Below, one piece after another: positions 8,854 to 17,544 of a stretch of DNA of 51,272 bases (position 1 is the first letter of the stretch; each line of letters starts with the position of its first letter). Source of the DNA: Comamonas odontotermitis. Lineage in GTDB: Bacteria > Pseudomonadota > Gammaproteobacteria > Burkholderiales > Burkholderiaceae_C. The stretch is taken from the NCBI RefSeq assembly GCF_014207855.1, contig NZ_JACHKZ010000028.1, positions 1-51,272 of the forward strand. Reading direction: 5' to 3'. The notes under the pieces are model-generated. The model made no database searches. It had not been told where the DNA came from and saw only the letters and a program-made list of their open reading frames with translations. The position numbers and the translations under genes were made by a program.

Positions 8854-9705
8854 ATGCTAGATACCGCCCTTCCCAGCCTTTTGCAGCATTGTCACGCGCT
8901 GCCGTGGCATCTGCTGCAACCTCGCCAGCCCGTGGATACCGAGCGCTGGAACGAGGCATGGGCGGATGCACTGGCCCAGTTGCACGAATTTGCCAGCCAC
9001 GGGTACTACGGGCTGGACATGCAGGATCTGGCGCCCGGCAGCCAGCAGCAGGCCTGGGATGACTGGCGCAATGCGGTGCGCCAGGCACTGCGCCTGCCCG
9101 AGTTGGCCTACACCCGGGGCCTGTCGCTCACCAGCCTGGAAGCGCTGTTCGAGCATGTGCTGCACTGCTGCAATGAATTTGCCAGCATGGCCCGCAGCAT
9201 GAGCGAGAAAGGCCTCGCCCACCACCACACATTGGAAGTGGCGGGCCAGGACTATTGCGCGGCAGTCCAATTGCTGTCCTTTCCGGTACTGCTGGAGCGC
9301 CAGGAGCTGATTCCCCCCATCGTGCAGCGCCTGCTGGACAACCAGTGCGACCGTCTGCTCGATTACCTGAGTGCCGCTGCATGTGACAAGACCGAAGCGG
9401 TGGAAGCGCTGTTCTGTCCGGAGCCCTACGCGGCCCTCACACCGTTCTTCGAGCAGTTGGAGGTATACAGCGCCCCCTTGCAGGCTTACCTGCAGCAGGC
9501 CTATCCCGCTACGCCCGATGCCCTGTCACCCGCCTCGTGGACCGACATTGCCCGCAACCACTGGGCCTGGGAAGTTGCAGCCCTGGTGGTGCTCTACGAC
9601 CTGAATGACAACGCCTTTGCGGCGCACCCGCGCTACCCCGCAGATCTGGTGGCATTTGCACGCCAGCGACTGGAAGCAAGCTACCCGCAGTCCTTGCGCG
9701 CCTGA
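8854..9705 (+). CDS. PoNi-like (DUF1910/DUF1911) immunity protein
   Basis: 283 aa. The C-terminal part, HWAWEVAALVVLYDLNDNAF followed by HPRYPADLVAFAR, matches the ending I know from DUF1911 proteins, which are immunity proteins against PoNe DNase toxins delivered by type VI or VII secretion. The middle (DYCAAVQLLSFPVLL, then LLDNQCDRLLDYL) also fits the alpha-helical PoNi fold. A GTG at 8824 is an alternative start. No toxin, VgrG, Hcp or PAAR gene is adjacent: the neighbours are an alpha/beta hydrolase and a YihY protein. It therefore looks like an orphan immunity gene. Assignment is from memory of the family motif. Confidence 0.7.
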   Translation: MLDTALPSLLQHCHALPWHLLQPRQPVDTERWNEAWADALAQLHEFASHGYYGLDMQDLAPGSQQQAWDDWRNAVRQALRLPELAYTRGLSLTSLEALFEHVLHCCNEFASMARSMSEKGLAHHHTLEVAGQDYCAAVQLLSFPVLLERQELIPPIVQRLLDNQCDRLLDYLSAAACDKTEAVEALFCPEPYAALTPFFEQLEVYSAPLQAYLQQAYPATPDALSPASWTDIARNHWAWEVAALVVLYDLNDNAFAAHPRYPADLVAFARQRLEASYPQSLRA

Positions 9706-9726
9706 TTTTTTCCGCCCTCGCAGATT

Positions 9727-11076
9727 TCAGGCTGCGGCGCGTTCTGCCTCCTGCACCTCTCGCGCTTGCAGCGCACCGTGGCGGCGCTCCAACAGATCGA
9801 TCAGCATGAGGTGATCGAGCCCGCAGTGCCACCACAGGGGCTCGGTGGCTTCGTTGCATTCCAGCAGCAGCGCCGTCATCAATGGCTGCGCACGCGTTGC
9901 CGCGGGCTCTACCAGCAGCACGTAGCGGGCATCGCTGTCACTACTCTGGCCCTGTTCTGCGCCGGTGGCACGGCCCTCCACATCCACCACGGCTCCCACC
10001 CAGTCCAGCTGGGTCAGCACATCCAGCGCACGGTGCAGCTGCACATCCTCCACCTTCAATTGCGTGGCCAACTGGTGCAGGTACAACCCCTTTTCGGGCT
10101 GGTAGCGCATGGGATTGAGAGCGTGCAGGCATTCGAGGGCCAGCTGAAAATCCCAGCTCTGTGCCGTAGGCAGACGAGCCACGCCCGCCAGCAGGCTAGG
10201 CAGATAGGCGGCCACCACAGCGCCGAGCAGCACGATCACCCAGGCCACATAAATCCAGATGAGCAAAATGGGCAGGGTGGCAAAGGTGCCATAGATCGTG
10301 GAATACGTGGGTACATTGGCCAGGTACAGGGCCAGAATCTTCTTGGCCAGCTCGATCCCGATGGCCACAAACACGCCACCCGCCAGCGCGTCGCGCCAGC
10401 GCACATAAGTGTTGGGCACATAGCGGAACATGGCAGTCACCCCTGCCGCCAGCAGTACAAACTCCAACGAATCGAAAGCGAGGCGAATGAGGTACGGCAG
10501 CTCCCCCATGGCGCTGCGCGAGGCGGCCATCACCGACGAAGTCAGCGCCAGGCTGGCGGCCAGCAGCAGCGGCCCCAGCGTGATGGCTGCCCAGTAGATG
10601 AGCACGCGCTGGCCCAGGGGCCTGAGCTTGCGCACCCGCCAGATGTTGTTGAGCGTGCGGTCCATGGTGAGAATCAGCGCCAGCGCCGTGACCAGCAGAA
10701 AACTCAGGCCCGCCATGCCCAGACGGCTTGCCTTGCTGGCGAACTGGGTGATATAGCCCAGCACCTGGCTGGCAATGCTGCTGGGGATCAGGCTCTCGAC
10801 AAGCCAACGCTGCAGTTGCGCCTCCATCTGCGAGAACATCGGAAACGCGGTGAACAGCGCCAGCGCTACCGTCATGAAGGGCACCAGCGCCAAGGTAGTG
10901 GTGAAGGTCAGGCTGCTGGCCGTCAGGCCCAGCCGGTCTTCGCCGAAACGCCTGCGCAGGGTATCAACCGTGTTGCCCCATGGAAAATCAGCCAACGCTT
11001 GCCACCAGCGCTCTGACCTGGTGGGGGTGGTATCCAACGCCCTCGATGCCGCGTTTTTCTCTTCTGTGCCGTACAT
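9727..11076 (-). CDS. YihY/virulence factor BrkB family inner-membrane protein
   Basis: 449 aa. The N-terminal 300 residues contain about six membrane helices and the family signature LTASSLTFTTTLALVPFMTV, then LILTMDRTLNNIWRVR and the RWRDALAGGVFVAIGIELAK region. The C-terminal 150 residues are soluble and resemble a winged-helix-like extension (ALDVLTQLDWVGAVVD). YihY was once called RNase BN in error; its function is unresolved, with transport roles proposed. It ends 21 bp from the convergent PoNi-like gene and is divergent from the DUF2069 gene, whose start is 32 bp away. Confidence 0.88.
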   Translation of the reverse strand: MYGTEEKNAASRALDTTPTRSERWWQALADFPWGNTVDTLRRRFGEDRLGLTASSLTFTTTLALVPFMTVALALFTAFPMFSQMEAQLQRWLVESLIPSSIASQVLGYITQFASKASRLGMAGLSFLLVTALALILTMDRTLNNIWRVRKLRPLGQRVLIYWAAITLGPLLLAASLALTSSVMAASRSAMGELPYLIRLAFDSLEFVLLAAGVTAMFRYVPNTYVRWRDALAGGVFVAIGIELAKKILALYLANVPTYSTIYGTFATLPILLIWIYVAWVIVLLGAVVAAYLPSLLAGVARLPTAQSWDFQLALECLHALNPMRYQPEKGLYLHQLATQLKVEDVQLHRALDVLTQLDWVGAVVDVEGRATGAEQGQSSDSDARYVLLVEPAATRAQPLMTALLLECNEATEPLWWHCGLDHLMLIDLLERRHGALQAREVQEAERAAA

Positions 11077-11108
11077 GCCGATATGATGCCATTTTCACAC
11101 CACGCACC

Positions 11109-11543
11109 ATGCCTTCTGCACCTTCGAATCTGCCTGATTTGGTAACGCCCGCCGCAGCGCCAGGCGTGGCGCAGTTGTCGCGCACGCTTGCGGTGGTATC
11201 GCTCTTGGGCCTGGTGATACTGTCCGTGGCGTGGGAGCTGTGGATCGCGCCGCTGCGCCCTGGCGGCTCCTGGCTCGTCATCAAGGCGCTGCCACTGTGC
11301 CTGCCGCTGGCAGGACTGCTCAAGCACCGCATGTACACCTACCGCTGGGTCAGTCTTCTGGTGTGGCTGTACTTTACCGAGGGTGTGGTGCGCGCATTTG
11401 GCGATGCGCCCCCCAGCCGCTGGTGCGCCATGGCCGAGATTGCGCTGTGCCTGCTGCTGTTTGCCGCCTGCGTTCTGCACGTCAAGGGCCGCCAGAAAGC
11501 CGTGCGGCCTGCCGAGCCATCGGCCGGGCCGTCGCCCCACTGA
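11109..11543 (+). CDS. DUF2069 membrane protein
   Basis: 144 aa with about four predicted membrane helices. Recognisable DUF2069 features are LVIKALPLCLPLAGLLKHRM and YTYRWVSLLVWLYFTEGVVR. The function of the family is unknown. The ATG at 11109 is used because the frame upstream overlaps the divergent YihY start. The FAD-linked dehydrogenase gene follows 38 bp downstream on the same strand. Confidence 0.85.
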   Translation: MPSAPSNLPDLVTPAAAPGVAQLSRTLAVVSLLGLVILSVAWELWIAPLRPGGSWLVIKALPLCLPLAGLLKHRMYTYRWVSLLVWLYFTEGVVRAFGDAPPSRWCAMAEIALCLLLFAACVLHVKGRQKAVRPAEPSAGPSPH

Positions 11544-11581
11544 CCGCATTTTTGTTTTTGGATATTTGTTGAGACCAAGCC

Positions 11582-13006
11582 ATGACCGACCTGATTGCCA
11601 GCCTGCGCCGCATTGTGGGCGATAACCACGTACTGACCGATGGAGACCTCAGCGCCTACGAACAGGACTGGCGACGCCGCGAACACGGCAAGGCCCTGGC
11701 CGTGGTGCGCCCCGGCTCCACCGAAGAAGTGGCTACCGTGGTCAAGGCCTGCGCCGCCAATGGCACGGCCATCGTGCCACAGGGCGGCAACACCGGCCTG
11801 GTGGTGGGATCGACCCCCGATACCTCCGGCACGCAGGTGGTGCTGAACCTGGGCCGCATGAATGCTGTGCGTGCGCTGGACAAGGACAACCTGACGATCA
11901 CCGTCGATGCGGGCTGCATTCTGCAAAGCCTGCAGGAGCGCTGCGAGAAGGAAGGTTTCCTCTTTCCCCTGTCGCTGGCAGCTGAAGGCAGCTGCACCAT
12001 TGGCGGCAACCTGGGCACCAATGCCGGCGGCACGCAGGTGGTGCGCTATGGCAATACCCGCGAGCTGTGTCTGGGCCTGGAAGTGGTCAACGCCCAGGGA
12101 GAAATCTGGAATGGATTGAAAGGCCTGCGCAAGGACAACACGGGCTATGACCTGCGCAACCTTTTCATCGGCAGCGAAGGCACGCTGGGGGTGATCACGG
12201 CCGCCACGATGAAGATCTACCCCATGCCTGCCAGCCAACTCACCGCCTGGGCCGCACTGCCCTCGTTTGAAGCGGCCGTGCAATTGCTGGGCCTCGCCCA
12301 CCAGTACCTGGGCGCAGGCCTCACCGGCTTTGAGGTGATGAACCGCTTTGCACTGACCCTAGTAGACAAGCACATGCCGCAGCTGCGCGTGCCCTTCATC
12401 GACAACCCCGATTTCCCATACGCCGTGGTGCTGGAGAACTCCGACAGCGAATCCGAGGCACACGCCCGCGCGCGCTTTGAGGCGCTGATGGAGGCCGCGT
12501 TCGAGCAGGAAATCGCACTGGACGCCGTGGTGGCCGAAAACCTGGGCCAGGCCCACAACCTGTGGCACATCCGCGAAAGCATTCCGCTCGCGCAGGTCGA
12601 GGAAGGCCTCAACATCAAGCACGATATCTCGGTGCCGATTTCACGCATTCCTGCCTTCGTGGAACATGCCACCGCCGTGCTGGCGCACAAGGTGCCGGGC
12701 ATGCGCCTGGTGAACTTTGGCCACCTGGGAGACGGCAACCTGCACTTCAACGTGCAGGCCCCCGAAGGCATGGATGCCAAGGCATTTCTTGAGGAGCGCG
12801 AACACGAGATCAACCACATCGTCTACGACGCCGTTGCCGAGTTTGGCGGCTCCATTTCGGCCGAGCACGGCATTGGCACCTTGAAGGCAGCCACCCTGCC
12901 CGATTACCAGTCGCCGGTTGCGCTGTCCATGATGCGATCCATCAAACAGGCGCTTGACCCGCAAGGCATCATGAACCCCAACTGCATGTTGGCGCGGCAA
13001 GCTTGA
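11582..13006 (+). CDS. FAD-binding 2-hydroxyacid dehydrogenase (GlcD/D2HGDH-like)
   Basis: 474-aa flavoprotein of the FAD_binding_4 plus FAD-oxidase C family. The PP-loop-type FAD site is visible as IVPQGGNTGLVVGS (about residues 60-75) with the second half AAEGSCTIGGNLGTNAGG. The C-terminal metal/substrate-binding motifs are NFGHLGDGNLHFN and SAEHGIGTLKA, typical of D-2-hydroxyglutarate, D-lactate or glycolate dehydrogenases. It oxidises a D-2-hydroxyacid to the 2-oxoacid, passing electrons to a membrane or ETF acceptor. A stand-alone gene without glcE/glcF nearby favours D-2-hydroxyglutarate or D-lactate over glycolate oxidase. Confidence 0.88.
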   Translation: MTDLIASLRRIVGDNHVLTDGDLSAYEQDWRRREHGKALAVVRPGSTEEVATVVKACAANGTAIVPQGGNTGLVVGSTPDTSGTQVVLNLGRMNAVRALDKDNLTITVDAGCILQSLQERCEKEGFLFPLSLAAEGSCTIGGNLGTNAGGTQVVRYGNTRELCLGLEVVNAQGEIWNGLKGLRKDNTGYDLRNLFIGSEGTLGVITAATMKIYPMPASQLTAWAALPSFEAAVQLLGLAHQYLGAGLTGFEVMNRFALTLVDKHMPQLRVPFIDNPDFPYAVVLENSDSESEAHARARFEALMEAAFEQEIALDAVVAENLGQAHNLWHIRESIPLAQVEEGLNIKHDISVPISRIPAFVEHATAVLAHKVPGMRLVNFGHLGDGNLHFNVQAPEGMDAKAFLEEREHEINHIVYDAVAEFGGSISAEHGIGTLKAATLPDYQSPVALSMMRSIKQALDPQGIMNPNCMLARQA

Positions 13007-13086
13007 TTTTTATCAAATAAAACAGGCCGGAGCGGCAGCGCATTGCCCTGCCCCGTCCTGCCCTCATTGCGCCACTGGCGTGCGGC

Positions 13087-13572
13087 TCAGGAACCAGGTG
13101 TATTCAGCGCGTTGGAGATCATGGTGTTGACATCCTTGGGCCAGAGAAAGGATGCGCCGGGATCCTGCACCACGCGCGGCTGACCGTCCTGCAACCACCA
13201 GATGCGCATGGTATTGGTCTGCGCGTCCAGCGCCACGGCGGCGGCGTTGCTGGCGCCCTCATGCTTGCGATTGCCGGTGATGAAGTAGACCGATCCCTCC
13301 TTCTGCAAGGGGCCGGCCACCTCCAGATTCCGCATGAAAACCGGCGCCTGCGCGCCCAGCAGATGCTGCAGGCGCGCCGCCATCACGCCGCGCTGCAAAA
13401 ACGGCGCATCGCTGTGGTATTTGCCCACCTGGGCCTGCAACTCTTGGTAGGCCTGCTGGCCATCGGTCGCCTGTGCGGTTGGAGCCCCTCCAGGCCCGCT
13501 CTGGCAGCCTGCCAAAGCCAGCACAGCCGCAAAGCCCCATGCTCTATACCAGGTGTGCCCTTGCATCCTCAT
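13087..13572 (-). CDS. Putative lipoprotein of unknown function
   Basis: 161 aa with a clear lipoprotein signal: hydrophobic AAVLALAGC with the lipobox cysteine at residue 23, so the mature protein should be anchored to the membrane. The rest is soluble, with VYFITGNRKHEGASNAAAVA and MRIWWLQDGQP as the best-ordered stretches; I do not recognise the family. Starts at 13572 (MRM) and 13566 (MQG) are both possible, with AAAGGTGAGG just upstream. It converges with the dehydrogenase gene. Confidence 0.8.
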   Translation of the reverse strand: MRMQGHTWYRAWGFAAVLALAGCQSGPGGAPTAQATDGQQAYQELQAQVGKYHSDAPFLQRGVMAARLQHLLGAQAPVFMRNLEVAGPLQKEGSVYFITGNRKHEGASNAAAVALDAQTNTMRIWWLQDGQPRVVQDPGASFLWPKDVNTMISNALNTPGS

Positions 13573-13930
13573 ACCTCACCTTTCAAAGTGCTTTTAACAA
13601 ATGTATTGGGATTCCAGCGCTCTCCCATTCAGCGCCTATAGCTACTAAAAAATAGCTATAAATGTGTTCAGATTCCAATCCGCGCCAAACCGCCATGCTT
13701 GCACCAGTGCAACAGTTCGGCAGGCCTGAACAGAGAAAACTGGCACACTATACGATTAGTTGTCTCTGTAACCAACTATGGGTATCCTGCACCGGATAGC
13801 TGCAGGGGAAAGCGGCCATCGCGTAAAGTACGAGCATTGTGCCCATGCCTGCATGCTGCAGTACGCGGCCGTGGCACCTGGGCCTGACGCATGAAACCAT
13901 GCCCGGGCCGGCAACCCTCTTGAGAATCCA
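13573..13930. other. Intergenic region with a short hairpin repeat
   Basis: Between the divergent lipoprotein and thyA genes. Around 13636-13662 an AT-rich hairpin, ATAGCTA followed after an A-run by TAGCTAT, resembles the small interspersed repeats common in Comamonadaceae; similar AATAGC hairpins occur at about 50856-50873. No ORF in this stretch looks real. Promoters for both flanking genes should be here but I cannot place them with confidence. Confidence 0.45.
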
Positions 13931-14911
13931 ATGAAGCAATACCTCCAACTCGTGCAGGACATTCTGGACCACGGTTCGTGGCAAAACAACCGCACCGGCA
14001 TCCGCACCCTCAGCATGCCAGGCGCCAGCCTGCGCTTTGACCTGCAGCAAGGTTTTCCCGCCGTCACCACCAAAAAGCTGGCGTTCAAATCTGCCATCGG
14101 CGAGATGGTGGGCTTTATGCGCGCATGCCGCAGTGCAGCCGATTTCCGGGCTCTGGGCTGCAAGGTCTGGGATCAGAACGCCAACGAAAACAAGGCATGG
14201 CTGGCCAACCCCTATCGCCTGCAGGAAGACGACCTCGGCGCCGTCTACGGCGTGCAATGGCGCCAGTGGCCAGCCTACAAACTGATTGATCTGGCACAAC
14301 CCCAAGGCGCCGCACAGATTGCCGATGCCTTGGCCAAGGGCTACCGCCAGATTGGCCAAGTGGACGAAGGCGGAGTGCCGCACGCCGTGCTCTACAAGGC
14401 CGTTGACCAGTTGCGCCAGTGCCTGGACACCATCATGAACGACCCCGGCAGCCGTCGCATCCTGTTCCATGGCTGGAACTGGGCGCAGCTGGAGGAAATG
14501 GCCTTGCCGCCCTGCCACCTGCTCTACCAGTTTCTCGTCAACCAGCAGGCGGGGGAGATATCGCTGTGCCTCTACATTCGCAGCAACGATGTGGGCCTGG
14601 GCACGCCTTTCAACCTGACCGAGGGCGCGGCGCTGCTGCACCTGGTGGGGCGCCTGACCGGCTATACACCGCGCTGGTTCACCTATTTCATCGGTGACGC
14701 CCACATCTACGAAAACCACCTGCCCATGTTGCAGGAGCAGCTCCAGCGAGAGCCCTTCCCCGCGCCGCGGCTGGTGCTGTCCGACCGCATTCCAAGCTAT
14801 GCGGAAACGGGCCGTTACGAGCCGGAATGGCTGGAGAAAGTGGAGCCCGGCGACTTCAGCCTCGAAGGCTACCAGCACCATGCGCCACTGACGGCGCCCA
14901 TGGCGGTATAG
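13931..14911 (+). CDS. thyA: Thymidylate synthase
   Basis: 326-aa thymidylate synthase, which methylates dUMP to dTMP with methylenetetrahydrofolate. The catalytic cysteine is C195 in [10 protein letters not shown]. The start region [18 protein letters not shown] and the dUMP-binding [19 protein letters not shown] are typical. It is longer than E. coli ThyA (264 aa) because of an insertion at about residues 115-165 ([14 protein letters not shown] region), the long-form version found in many Proteobacteria. The gene is followed by a strong terminator, so it appears to be transcribed alone. Confidence 0.96.
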   Translation: MKQYLQLVQDILDHGSWQNNRTGIRTLSMPGASLRFDLQQGFPAVTTKKLAFKSAIGEMVGFMRACRSAADFRALGCKVWDQNANENKAWLANPYRLQEDDLGAVYGVQWRQWPAYKLIDLAQPQGAAQIADALAKGYRQIGQVDEGGVPHAVLYKAVDQLRQCLDTIMNDPGSRRILFHGWNWAQLEEMALPPCHLLYQFLVNQQAGEISLCLYIRSNDVGLGTPFNLTEGAALLHLVGRLTGYTPRWFTYFIGDAHIYENHLPMLQEQLQREPFPAPRLVLSDRIPSYAETGRYEPEWLEKVEPGDFSLEGYQHHAPLTAPMAV

Positions 14912-14936
14912 GCCTTTTCGGCGCCGCTCGCATCCA

Positions 14937-14969
14937 CCCCCGCTGGTTGGCCGGACCAGCGGGGGTTTT
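14937..14969 (+). terminator. Strong rho-independent terminator of thyA
   Basis: CCCCCGCTGG (14937-14946) pairs perfectly with CCAGCGGGGG (14956-14965) around a 9-nt loop and is followed by TTTT, 26 bases after the thyA stop. Confidence 0.9.
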
Positions 14970-15148
14970 CATTTCTGCGCTGCCTTGTCCGCGTTGTCCG
15001 CCTTGAATTCTGAGGTTGGGCAACCCGCGCAGCACTCCCTACCACGTACTTTTGCGACACGGATTGCAGGCATGGAGGCGCGCGTCCTACAGCCCGCAAA
15101 ACGCCATGGCGTCACCCTTGGGGTTCATACCCAGCCAGGAGATCAGCC

Positions 15149-15316
15149 ATGCCCCAACCCCCTCATGCTCCGGCGCACGAGCACAGCGAACGCGACGCAC
15201 AGCCGGACAAAAAGCCCGCCAACCCCAAAGACCTGAACGACCCTCGAAACCCCAAAAGCCCGGCCGTGGATGAACCCACCTATCAACGCAGTCAGGTCAT
15301 CAAGCAGCCTCGCTAG
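15149..15316 (+). CDS. Small charged proline-rich protein (55 aa)
   Basis: A 55-residue frame not expected from standard callers: it starts at ATG 15149 with a good CCAGGAG ribosome-binding site 8 bases upstream and ends at TAG 15314-15316. The product starts MPQPPHAPAHEHSERDAQPD and is rich in Pro, Asp, Asn and Lys, lacks hydrophobic segments, and should be disordered and cytoplasmic. No family recognised. It opens a run of seven small genes in the same orientation that ends at 17345, suggesting shared stress-type expression. Confidence 0.65.
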   Translation: MPQPPHAPAHEHSERDAQPDKKPANPKDLNDPRNPKSPAVDEPTYQRSQVIKQPR

Positions 15317-15352
15317 ATTCCCCAGGCAGGTGTTTCGATGGAAGGAGCAAGC

Positions 15353-15562
15353 ATGAACAGCACCCTTTTCATGGCAACGAAGCCACAGCCCGAAGACGAG
15401 GATAAAGATCCCGTGGGCGAACCCGATCCGGTGCAGGAGCCCACCCTGCCCGCAGAAGGAGACGACCCGGCCCATCCGCCCTTCTCGCCAGACCATGAGC
15501 CCGATATTCCGCAGGACCCGGAGTCCGAGCGGGTCGTGCAACCAGAACCCGTAGGGCCATAA
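15353..15562 (+). CDS. Small acidic proline-rich protein (69 aa)
   Basis: Starts at ATG 15353, preceded by GGAAGGAGCAAGC, an excellent ribosome-binding site; an in-frame ATG at 15338 overlaps that site and is less likely. The 69-aa product is very rich in Pro, Glu and Asp (for example KPQPEDEDKDPVGEPDP) and should be intrinsically disordered. No known domain. It resembles the 49-aa protein at 15976 in composition, both ending in an acidic P-E-P-V tail. Confidence 0.65.
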   Translation: MNSTLFMATKPQPEDEDKDPVGEPDPVQEPTLPAEGDDPAHPPFSPDHEPDIPQDPESERVVQPEPVGP

Positions 15563-15682
15563 CTGCGCTACAGCAGGTGGTCCGTGGTTCATGCTCAGGC
15601 CTTGCCGGTGCGGCAAAAACCATACCCGGAGGCGTAATGTACCGAGGTTGCGCCGACCCCCGATAACTTGAAAGTGCCCCCT

Positions 15683-15808
15683 ATGACCGAACCGAGCAAA
15701 CCATCCAATCCGAAGACAGGTTTTGGCCGATTTGCCAACAAGCGATTTGCCATCCTGCTTGCCATTGTCATCGCGTTTTTGCTAGTCGCGATCTGGGTGC
15801 CGTTCTGA
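15683..15808 (+). CDS. Small single-span membrane protein (41 aa)
   Basis: A 41-residue frame: charged N-terminus MTEPSKPSNPKTGFGRFANK followed by one long membrane helix (FAILLAIVIAFLLVAIWVPF). It is typical of small stress-induced inner-membrane proteins. The ribosome-binding site is weak (GAAAGTG), which lowers confidence. It shares the small-gene cluster with disordered proteins and a DUF883 protein. Confidence 0.55.
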   Translation: MTEPSKPSNPKTGFGRFANKRFAILLAIVIAFLLVAIWVPF

Positions 15809-15975
15809 TCGCGCCTGCCTCACGGGTGCCCTGTTCTTGCCGTGCTACCCCGATCACGGCGTTACCCGACAGCCCAGCGATGACCTTGGCTGCGGCGCCA
15901 GCCCGGAAAACCCAAAGCAACTCCATGGTGCGTTCAACACAGTCAACCCATCACGGCAGTCAGGAGGAAATTGCC

Positions 15976-16125
15976 ATGCCAACCCCCATTGCACCACCTC
16001 AGCCACCGGTACCACCGCCCATGCCGGAGCCGGCCAAACCTGAGCCCATTGACCCACCCGACAGCACCTTGCCTATCGAAGAGCCGCAGAAAGCACCGCC
16101 TGTGAAAGACCCAGAACCTGTTTAG
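15976..16125 (+). CDS. Small proline-rich protein (49 aa)
   Basis: ATG 15976 follows CAGGAGGAAATTGCC, a near-perfect Shine-Dalgarno. The product is about 40 percent proline (APPQPPVPPPMPEPAKPEP and so on) with acidic residues at the C-terminus, no hydrophobic core and no recognised family. The strong ribosome-binding site and the matching composition of its neighbour at 15353 argue that it is real. Confidence 0.65.
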   Translation: MPTPIAPPQPPVPPPMPEPAKPEPIDPPDSTLPIEEPQKAPPVKDPEPV

Positions 16126-16244
16126 TGATTCATAGAAAACATCGTCACCATCCGTTCCATTTGGTATCCGGGCCGCGCTCCTACACCTCGCCATCGTGAA
16201 GCGCCGTACTGTAGTTTCAATCTCGTTATCTAAAAAGGAGTGCC

Positions 16245-16547
16245 ATGTTGTTCAAATCCAAACAGCCCAGCCTGTCCACCGTGCAAGACGATCTGGCAAG
16301 ACTTGTCGATGATGTTCGAGCCTTGCTCTCTGTCAAGGAACTGGATGCCATCCCCGAAATCAGAGGCGTGCGCCAGCGCATTGACGAAGGACTCGCGAGC
16401 GCCATGGACTCTGCGGATCAGGTGCTGCAGCAAACCCGGCACGCTGCGGCCTGCGCCGACCAGTATGCGAAGGATGAACCTTGGCGGATTGCCGGTGCAG
16501 CGCTTGCGGTGGGGGCATTGGTAACCTATGTCATGTGCCGCCGCTGA
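16245..16547 (+). CDS. DUF883/ElaB-YqjD-like membrane-anchored protein
   Basis: 100 aa. Amphipathic helices (TVQDDLARLVDDVRALL and later) are followed by KDEPWRIAGAALAVGALVTY and the tail VMCRR, the C-terminal membrane anchor and basic tail typical of ElaB/YqjD proteins, which bind ribosomes at the inner membrane in stationary phase. The ATG has AAAAAGGAG upstream. It anchors the interpretation of this small-gene run as stress or stationary-phase related. Confidence 0.82.
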   Translation: MLFKSKQPSLSTVQDDLARLVDDVRALLSVKELDAIPEIRGVRQRIDEGLASAMDSADQVLQQTRHAAACADQYAKDEPWRIAGAALAVGALVTYVMCRR

Positions 16548-16766
16548 AGCACTTCTATGCGCAGGTGCAGACTCCTTGCAGGGCAGGCATCTGAAGACTG
16601 TTTTCCGTGGACGCTCGCCGGTTGGCTCCGCGTCCATGGAGCAATGCAGCCCCATACGGGGCATGTGAGAAGCACAAACTTCGCAACTTCTCGGAGGAGC
16701 CGACGATAGGCTGGTGGAGCAAACGATCTTTTGCGACATCAGCGCTTTGAGCACAAGGAGGCTGCC

Positions 16767-17171
16767 ATGCAGACGTTGACCGTCACCCCCAAGCTACGCG
16801 CCTTTGTAGGCGGCGCATTCTATCCAACAGGTTTCTCGCTTGTCATGTACCCATCGGAAGATGAGGCCCTGGAGATTGCACGGCGGCTTACTGACCATCT
16901 GTTTCGCATTGACGATATTTTTCTGGTACCGCCCCAGGTTGTGTTGCAGGAGATCGCACCCACGGTAGATGCGTCCAACAAACCCTTGCCATCGATGGGC
17001 TCTGACGGCTCAATTGCGCGCAGCCTGGTGGAGCTTGCCGAGCAAGGCCATGTCGGCCTTATGGTGCGTACCTCGAATGACCAGGAAATCACTGCGTTGC
17101 GCGGAGTGATTGCCAATAGCAATTACTCCTTTGCCAAGGCCTACCACTCGCTGGCCATTGAGGATTTGTAG
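16767..17171 (+). CDS. Conserved-looking hypothetical protein (134 aa)
   Basis: 134-aa soluble protein starting at ATG 16767 after CACAAGGAGGCTGCC, a perfect ribosome-binding site. It begins MQTLTVTPKLRAFVGGAFYP and contains GFSLVMYPSEDEALEIARRL and QGHVGLMVRTSNDQEITALR. I do not recognise the family. A real gene is supported by the ribosome-binding site, codon use and position in the cluster; function unknown. Confidence 0.72.
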   Translation: MQTLTVTPKLRAFVGGAFYPTGFSLVMYPSEDEALEIARRLTDHLFRIDDIFLVPPQVVLQEIAPTVDASNKPLPSMGSDGSIARSLVELAEQGHVGLMVRTSNDQEITALRGVIANSNYSFAKAYHSLAIEDL

Positions 17172-17216
17172 CCTTTCGGAGCTTCACTTGGCATTTCACC
17201 TAACCGGAGAGAAGCG

Positions 17217-17345
17217 ATGAAACTCATCTTCATCGGCATGCATGCGCTGGGCAGCAAACAATCGCCCATACCCCGCACGCCCAAGAAGCCCAGGCCCGGA
17301 GGAAGCCCTCCCGCAGACGATGACCCGTCCCAGCTGCGGATTTGA
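17217..17345 (+). CDS. Small proline-rich protein (42 aa)
   Basis: ATG 17217 follows CCGGAGAGAAGCG. The product is MKLIFIGMHALGSKQSPIPR followed by a Pro/Gly/Asp-rich tail ending DPSQLRI; TGA at 17343-17345. No family recognised. It is the last gene of the small-gene cluster and lies about 80 bp before the left att repeat of the integrated element. Confidence 0.5.
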   Translation: MKLIFIGMHALGSKQSPIPRTPKKPRPGGSPPADDDPSQLRI

Positions 17346-17427
17346 AACGCACCGTGCGCTGGCGGATAAAGGACAGCCACGGGTGGCGCAATCTATGCAT
17401 GACCTATATATATGACCGCAACACCTG

Positions 17428-17483
17428 CAAATGAAAAAACCCGTATGCCGAAGCATACGGGTTATGTCAATGGTCGAATGGCG
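17428..17483. repeat. Left attachment repeat (attL) with tRNA-end remnant and terminator
   Basis: Near-identical to 32752-32808: CAAATGAAAAA, the hairpin AACCCGTATG/CATACGGGTT (17438-17447 and 17454-17463), then TCAATGGTCG and AATGGCG, which correspond to the CCA end and acceptor/T-stem start of tRNA-Pro. The left copy has one G deleted (GGTCGAATGG rather than GGTCGGAATGG) and diverges after GGCG. It marks the chromosomal side of the original tRNA 3' flank. Confidence 0.88.
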
Positions 17484-17544
17484 TCTTAAAACCATATTAA
17501 CAAAACCATTGATTTACAAGGACTAAATCAAGTTAGAAAATTGT

